Positions 59,744 to 64,000 of a DNA stretch of 64,000 nt are shown piece after piece. Numbering within the stretch: the first letter of the stretch is position 1; each line of letters begins with the position of its first letter. Below the pieces are notes generated by a model. It had not been told where the DNA came from. It saw only the letters and a list, made by a program, of their open reading frames with translations, and ran no database searches. The DNA comes from Rhodanobacter sp. GTDB taxonomy: Bacteria > Pseudomonadota > Gammaproteobacteria > Xanthomonadales > Rhodanobacteraceae. Location of the stretch: positions 116,279 to 180,278 of the forward strand of contig JANJTA010000017.1 in assembly GCA_024711345.1 (NCBI GenBank). The letters are read 5' to 3'. The position numbers were made by a program, and so were the translations under genes.

Positions 59744-61342
59744 TTACATGCAACCCGGGAATTTGAACGACGCGATGCGCGTGTTCCAGTTGAATGCGCC
59801 GGTGCTCTTCAGGTACTCGGTGGTGTACCAGAAGGTGCAGTCGTCGACCGGGTCGACCGTCATCGCACTGTAGTCACCCCAGCGCGACAGGTTGTAGCCG
59901 CTCTGCGAACCCAGGCCTTCGATGATGCTGTTCTCGGCCTGCATGGTGCTCGGCGCGTCGGTGCTCAGCCGGCCGGTGTAGCGGATCGCCGGGTGCAGCG
60001 CGCTGCTGGACACGCTGTAGCCCAGCGCCATGTCGCCCAGCTTGTCCATCGCCACCGAACCCATCCAGCGATAGCTGGTGTCCGGCGAGAAGGTGGACTG
60101 CTGGTACACCACCGGCGTGGTGCCCGGGCTGCGGATCTCGTACCAGCGCACGCCGGTGTACGGGTTCTTGTGCGTGGTGCCGACCTGCACCGAATGGCTC
60201 ACCACCAGCGACTCGTGATCGCCGAAGTTGCGGTAGGCCAGGCGGAACATCAGGCGGTCGGCCAGCGAGTCGAGCTTCTGGCTGACGCCTGCCTGCGGAA
60301 TGCAGGTGCCGCCGCCGCAGGCCGCGGCGAACGAGGCCACCGGGATGCTGACCGGCCCGGTCAGCGTGGTGTTGGCGCTGTTCGCCCAGTCGACGTGGAA
60401 CTTCCACAGGTTCAGCTTGCTGGAGCCGAAGTTCAGCAGGTAGTTCGGCGCGCCGGCCGGCGGCGCGGTGGCGCCGTCGAGGTCGGCCGGCAGCACGCCG
60501 CCGTAGCTGCTGGACAACTGGAAGCACTGCTGCGTGGCCGCGGCGCCGCTCAGCATCGCACTGCGGTCGTAGGCGCACAGCTTCGCGCCGGAGAAGGTGT
60601 TGCCGCTGAACATGTTGAACGTCTCGTAGTACGCGTCCGGCCACACGCCCATCTTCGGGTAGTCGGGAAAGACGCTGCCGTAGGGGAACGCGTAGCGGTA
60701 GTAGGAGCCGGTGGCGTCGCTGGTGGCGGACACCGCCACGCACTGGTAGTACGGCGCGGCGGTCACCGCGAACTGGGAGATCACCCAGCGGTTGGCGGCC
60801 TTGTCGTAGACCACGGTGGCGTCGCCGTCGTTGTCGGCTTCGCACGGGCCGCCGAAGCCGGCCCACAGCGTGTTGGTCGTCACCGGGCCGTAGGTCACGG
60901 CCTTGGTCGACTTGTCGAATACCGCGAACGCGCTGTTGACGATCTGCACGTACTGGGTGGCGCCCACCGCACCGTTGGTATCCGGCGGCGCGCTGTTGAC
61001 GGTGAACGTGCCCTGCGGGCCGCTGAAGCCCTGGCCGACGCCGTCGAAACCGGCGCCGAGTGCCGGCGCGAAACTGCCGGTGGGGCCGCTCTGCACGGCG
61101 CCGTCGGTCTGGTTGCCCGGGCCGTCGATGAAGGGCAGCGGATGGGCCGGATGCGCATGCGAGTTCTTGACGAAATCATCCGGACGCGGCATCACGCCGC
61201 GCAACGAATGCAGGGTGTCGTGCTGCACCGCCGGCGTGACCTCGGGCCCGGTGGTGGTGGCGGCCTGGGTGTTTCCAGCGATGGCAAGACCGATGGCGGC
61301 ACTCAGCGCGAGGCTGAGGCCGCCGGACGTTGACAATGACAT
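59744..61342 (-). CDS. Secreted protein, function unknown
   Basis: A 532-residue protein with a Sec signal peptide (to about residue 27, TQA-A). The mature part has NSAPPDTNGAVG, YVQIVNSAFAVFDK and GDATVVYDKAANRWVISQF, a motif pattern typical of large exported proteins with a probable beta-propeller-like fold, and several cysteines (for example CEADNDGDA). No catalytic site is recognised. The ATG at 61342 has GGAGGGA upstream. It is divergent from the frameshifted ybdK gene. Confidence 0.72.
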   Translation of the reverse strand: MSLSTSGGLSLALSAAIGLAIAGNTQAATTTGPEVTPAVQHDTLHSLRGVMPRPDDFVKNSHAHPAHPLPFIDGPGNQTDGAVQSGPTGSFAPALGAGFDGVGQGFSGPQGTFTVNSAPPDTNGAVGATQYVQIVNSAFAVFDKSTKAVTYGPVTTNTLWAGFGGPCEADNDGDATVVYDKAANRWVISQFAVTAAPYYQCVAVSATSDATGSYYRYAFPYGSVFPDYPKMGVWPDAYYETFNMFSGNTFSGAKLCAYDRSAMLSGAAATQQCFQLSSSYGGVLPADLDGATAPPAGAPNYLLNFGSSKLNLWKFHVDWANSANTTLTGPVSIPVASFAAACGGGTCIPQAGVSQKLDSLADRLMFRLAYRNFGDHESLVVSHSVQVGTTHKNPYTGVRWYEIRSPGTTPVVYQQSTFSPDTSYRWMGSVAMDKLGDMALGYSVSSSALHPAIRYTGRLSTDAPSTMQAENSIIEGLGSQSGYNLSRWGDYSAMTVDPVDDCTFWYTTEYLKSTGAFNWNTRIASFKFPGCM

Positions 61343-61766
61343 GGATTTCTCCCTCCAGAAAAACAGCATTGGCTTGCTCTGGACCGGATGGGGACGCCAG
61401 CGACGGGGCCTGTGGTGGCCGCGCCGCGAGTCCACATCGGCGACGCCTCTCCGTACCGCGGCATGCGATGCCGCGCCCCCGCGGAAAGGTGTCGGCATCT
61501 GGCGCCCGGCAACTTCCGGCAACCTTTCAATCCGGCGCAATTCCCTGCGAACGCGTGACCGGCTTCGCGTTTCCGCATGGCGGTCACGAAAATGGCGCAC
61601 GCCACGCCGCGACGCCGCCCTTCCACCAGCTGCGGTGCCGCCGGGAGACGGCCGCGCCAGACGCGCCGACGCCGGGGTGGTCGCCTCCCGCGCGCGCCGC
61701 ATCCTTCCAACGGAATCCTCATGCGCGGTACGCGATGCTGGGCCACCAACCATGCCGGAGCTTCCG
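61343..61766. other. Intergenic region, no gene seen
   Basis: This 424-base gap between the divergent secreted-protein and ybdK genes is long and GC-rich. Open frames run through on both strands, but none has a start with ribosome site and normal codon use. It probably carries promoters for both genes; no operator stands out. Confidence 0.4.
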
Positions 61767-62916
61767 ATGGCCGCCGCGCCTTCCAGCCCCTACACGTTTG
61801 GAATGGAGGAGGAATTCTTCCTGGTCAGTCCCGCCGCGCGCCGCGCGCCGCGCGCCCGCGCGCGTGCCCAAGGCGTTCCTGCAACGCTGCCGGCAACGTT
61901 TCGGGTCGTGCATCGGCAGCGAACTGCTGCAGTCGCAGATCGAGCTCAGCTCCCCCGTCTTCGACCATCTGGCCGCGGCACGCACGCAGATGGGGCGGTT
62001 GCGCCGTGGCCTGGCCGAGCTGGCCGGCAGCGCCGGCTTGCGCATCGTCGCCGCCGGCACGCACCCGCTCAGCGCCTGGCACCAGCAGACGCACACGGAC
62101 CGATCGCGCTACGCGCAGATCATCGACGACTTCCAGATGATTGGTCGCCGCAGCCTGCTGTGCGGCTTGCATGTGCACGTGGCGCCCCCGGTCGGCGTCG
62201 ATCGCGTGGCGCTGATGAACCGCCTGATGCGATGGCTGCCGCTGTTCCTCGCGCTGTCCGCCTCGTCGCCGTTCTGGAACCGGCGCTACACCGGCCTGCT
62301 CAGCTACCGCCAGTCCGCGTACGACGAATGGCCGCGCTCCGGCGTCCCCGACTTCTTCGCCGACGAGGCCGAGTACCGCGCCTTCTGCGAGCTGCTGACG
62401 CGCGCCGGCGCCATCACGGACGCGAGTTTCCTGTGGTGGGCGATCCGCCCCGCGCACCGCTACCCCACGCTCGAACTGCGCATCGCCGATGCGTGCACCC
62501 ACCTCGAGGACGCCCTCGCGCTGGCCGCCCTGTTCCGCTGCCTGGTGCGCGCCCATGTGCGCCGGCCCGAACTGGGCGTGGCGCGCACCGCCCTCACCCG
62601 CCGGATCATCGACGAGAACCGCTGGCGCGCGAAACGCTTCGGTCCGGAAGCGGGTTTCATCGACGAAGCCAGCGGCGAGGCGGTCGCGTGCGCGCGCGTG
62701 CTCGACGCCGCCATCGAGCTGGTTGCGGAAGATGCGCACGAGCTGGACTGCGCGGCAGCCCTGCGCCATCTGCGCACGATCGTCACCCGCGGCACCAGTG
62801 CGCAGCAGCAGCTCGCGCTCTACCACCGCCTGCGCAGCGCAGGATCAGGCAACACCGAAGCACTCCGCGCGGTGATCGACTGGTTGGTCGACACCAGCAT
62901 TGCCGTGGCGGATTGA
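61767..62916 (+). pseudogene. ybdK: YbdK-type glutamate--cysteine ligase, frameshifted
   Basis: The protein begins YTFGMEEEFFLVSP in one frame (ATG 61767, GGAG upstream) and continues VPKAFLQRC through to the end in another frame. The switch must occur between about 61835 and 61863, in a GC-only tract. Joined, the product would be about 382 residues, the usual length of carboxylate-amine ligase YbdK, and contains RYAQIIDDFQMIG, CGLHVHVAP and LELRIADACTHLEDA. The span is not a multiple of three. Either a sequencing slip in the GC-rich run or a true mutation; the second frame is open throughout, so it cannot be told apart here. Confidence 0.75.
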
Positions 62917-62982
62917 GCCGAAGGGAAAGCGCAAAACCCGGATGCCCTGGTTTCCGCCAGGGAAAACCGCCCGGACGAACCG

Positions 62983-63142
62983 TCAGGCGCCATGCCCCGG
63001 CAGCACCATGCGCGGCGTGGGATGCAACCCCAAACCGAAGCCCGCATCGGCCTCTATCGCCGGATCGCTGGCGCCCAGCGCGTCGGCATCCGCGCCATTC
63101 TGCGGGCGGCCGATCGCAATGCCAGGACCCCTGGCACCTGCA
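62983..63142 (-). other. Possible 3' remnant of a native gene
   Basis: Reading the minus strand, the frame ending at 62983 (DAGFGLGLHPTPRMVLPGHG) has strongly native, GC-rich codon use for about 45 residues, but no start; it meets the lower-GC cassette gene at about 63142. It may be the tail of a gene cut by the cassette array. No family is recognised, and the fragment may be chance. Confidence 0.3.
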
Positions 63143-63472
63143 TCAGTCGACGATGAATAGCTTTGCCCCAACCTCTGTCGAGGAACGATGTGGTTCCGCA
63201 TCGTCACCGACTTGATACGTCATGCCTGGCTTGAGGATGAAGCTGCGACCATCTTCAAGTTCGGTTCGGAGTTCTCCGTCGATGCAGAAAAGCACATGGC
63301 CTTTGACGCACCAGTGGTCGGCTAGATAACCCGGCGTGTACTCAACCATCCGAACACGGATACTCCCGAAATTCCGAGTGCGCCAGTAGGCCAGCCCACT
63401 CTCACCTTTGTGCTCGGTCCGTTCGACCTTCGACCAGTCGGTTGTACCAAACGGAATTTCGTGGATTTTCAC
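63143..63472 (-). CDS. DHCW-motif cupin fold protein (integron cassette gene)
   Basis: A 109-residue cupin-like protein: YLADHWCVKGHVLFCIDGEL carries the DHWC motif with the metal-type histidines, and MTYQVGDDAEPHRS has the second His. It starts with GTG at 63472, 23 bases after the recombined end of the complete attC, and GC is clearly lower than in the chromosome. Such small cupins are common in integron cassettes. The biochemical role is unknown. No attC is seen after its stop, so it is the last cassette in the array. Confidence 0.75.
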   Translation of the reverse strand: MKIHEIPFGTTDWSKVERTEHKGESGLAYWRTRNFGSIRVRMVEYTPGYLADHWCVKGHVLFCIDGELRTELEDGRSFILKPGMTYQVGDDAEPHRSSTEVGAKLFIVD

Positions 63473-63494
63473 AATGGATCCTTTTGCGGCAAGT

Positions 63495-63551
63495 GCCTAA
63501 CGCTGGAGTTAAGCGGCGGCGTAGCCCTCCGCCATGAACGAACTGTTAGAC
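63495..63551 (-). repeat. attC site (integron cassette recombination site)
   Basis: The minus strand reads GTCTAAC (63551-63545) ... GTTAGGC (63501-63495), the two core sites of an attC, with the inner boxes AGTTCGTTC and GCTTAACTC and a GGCGG-containing hairpin between. It follows the small cassette gene at 63559-63813. The layout (57 bp) matches attC elements of Xanthomonas and Pseudomonas integrons. Confidence 0.85.
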
Positions 63552-63558
63552 AGCATGC

Positions 63559-63813
63559 TCACCGATAGACGACTGACTCGGCAAGATGCTGAAGCTCGAT
63601 GACTTGATCTAGCTCCTCAGCCACAAGATCAGCAGCGAACTGGACGCGGACCGCTTTTAAGCCCGTTGCCAATGATGCCCACTCGTCGGTGAGCCCGCTT
63701 ACTAGCGGGTAACACTGCAAAATTACTCGCAGCGGACGAAGCGCGCGCCGATCACACCAACTGTCGATGAGCTGCCTGAGAAGAACATCTACGGTGCTGA
63801 GATCTTTGGTCAT
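63559..63813 (-). CDS. Small hypothetical protein (integron cassette gene)
   Basis: An 84-residue protein (MTKDLSTVDVLLRQLIDSW...) with no recognised domain. Its start codon lies 3 bases after the attC core GTTAGGC (63823-63817), the usual spacing for a cassette gene, and the next attC follows its stop codon. AT-rich codons set it apart from the chromosome. The in-frame extension to 63921 runs through the attC and the IS end, so it is rejected. Confidence 0.65.
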   Translation of the reverse strand: MTKDLSTVDVLLRQLIDSWCDRRALRPLRVILQCYPLVSGLTDEWASLATGLKAVRVQFAADLVAEELDQVIELQHLAESVVYR

Positions 63814-63816
63814 GCT

Positions 63817-63863
63817 GCCTAACGATTGAGTTGAGCGGCGGCGCAGCCGTCCGCCTTGAACGA
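63817..63863 (-). repeat. attC site interrupted by an IS element
   Basis: The core GTTAGGC (63823-63817 on the minus strand), the L box and the GGCGGACGG hairpin of a second attC are present, closely related to the intact one. It stops at about 63863, where the expected GAACGAACTGTTAG continuation is replaced by GTAAAAAGAGACTTCC. The second half should lie beyond the IS. Confidence 0.8.
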
Positions 63864-64000
63864 GTAAAAAGAGACTTCCTCCCCTTTCGGCCTCGAGGGC
63901 CATGATGGTGTTGCGACACAACCGTCAGCAGAGGAGGAAGTCTCCATGAGCACTATAACCCTGGGTGTGGACCTGGCGAAGCGGGTATTTTCGGTGTGCG
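63864..64000 (+). mobile_element. Left end of an IS110/IS1111-type insertion sequence (partial)
   Basis: From about 63864 the sequence leaves attC and leads to a DEDD-type transposase gene at 63946. A perfect 12-bp inverted repeat, GAGACTTCCTCC (63871-63882) and GGAGGAAGTCTC (63933-63944), bounds a 50-base stretch. The second arm includes the ribosome site. Insertion into an attC matches the IS1111-attC group. The element runs off the window. Confidence 0.75.
63946..64000 (+). CDS. IS110-family transposase (5' end only)
   Basis: The first 18 residues (MSTITLGVDLAKRVFSVC) are visible. GVDLAKRVFSV is the N-terminal RuvC-like start of DEDD transposases of the IS110/IS1111 family, with the first catalytic Asp at D9. 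GGAGG at 63933-63937 is its ribosome site, inside the inverted repeat. The gene continues past the end of the window. Confidence 0.8.
   Translation, partial: MSTITLGVDLAKRVFSVC

Noticed and set aside
61343..61753. N-terminal extension of the secreted protein to 61753
   Set aside because: The extension is Arg-rich and would hide the signal peptide that starts at 61342.
1..64000. tRNA, rRNA, CRISPR array or prophage
   Set aside because: No cloverleaf, rRNA-like segment, regular direct-repeat array or phage structural gene was noticed when reading both strands; a computational scan was not possible.

Overview
The window is a high-GC chromosomal segment of a gammaproteobacterium of the order Xanthomonadales (Lysobacterales), most like the Rhodanobacter/Dyella group. 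This placement is an inference from gene content. The main markers are a fused aspartate kinase-diaminopimelate decarboxylase, the MurD2/MurL route for D-glutamate incorporation, and a permease-free regulatory PTS operon. About fifty genes are supported. Most are housekeeping genes, and almost every long ORF opposite them is a high-GC shadow.

Layout. 1-2.6 kb: regulatory PTS operon (EIIA-Man type, HPr, EI). 2.8-6.1 kb: duplicated secreted protein, divergent yeiE-like/yeiH pair, small lipoprotein. 6.1-8.2 kb: tsaB and creD. 8.3-12 kb: four-gene operon (F420-type reductase, DoxX, DODA-like dioxygenase, esterase) divergent from a LysR regulator. 12-15.4 kb: methyltransferase, two unknowns, and a divergent Ni/Co sensor-exporter pair with a clear operator. 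15.4-24.5 kb: VOC protein, YoaA/DinG helicase, thioredoxin-like and MAPEG proteins, TPR lipoprotein, PBP1b, epimerase-like protein, TPR membrane protein. 24.5-32 kb: relA, small secreted protein, hrpA, dps. 32-42.8 kb: GH17-GT2 membrane glycosyltransferase, tamA, tamB, M13 peptidase. 42.9-45.8 kb: DUF1801 protein, MazE-like/Doc toxin-antitoxin module, methyltransferase, secreted hydrolase. 46-53.4 kb: murD2, murL, lysC-lysA fusion, fumarase. 53.6-58.7 kb: PhzF protein, amino-acid permease, and an IorAB-like pair that lacks expected cofactor and catalytic residues. 58.8-62.9 kb: Cys-rich unknown, secreted unknown, and a frameshifted ybdK.

The last kilobase (about 63.1-64 kb) is different: lower GC, two small cassette genes on the minus strand, one complete attC site (63495-63551) and a second attC interrupted by the left end of an IS110/IS1111-type element whose transposase begins at 63946. 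This is the distal end of an integron cassette array attacked by an attC-targeting IS. The platform (integrase, attI) should lie to the right of the window.

Other points of interest: a palindromic, purine-rich dispersed repeat seems to have inserted in frame into hrpA, adding about 57 residues. Related sequence lies in the lysC/lysA-fumarase gap. The IorA-like protein has lost all four cysteines of its N-terminal [2Fe-2S] site, and its partner lacks the catalytic glutamate. Several candidate operators are readable: Ni/Co sensor, OxyR-type upstream of dps, LysR-type, and the toxin-antitoxin operator.
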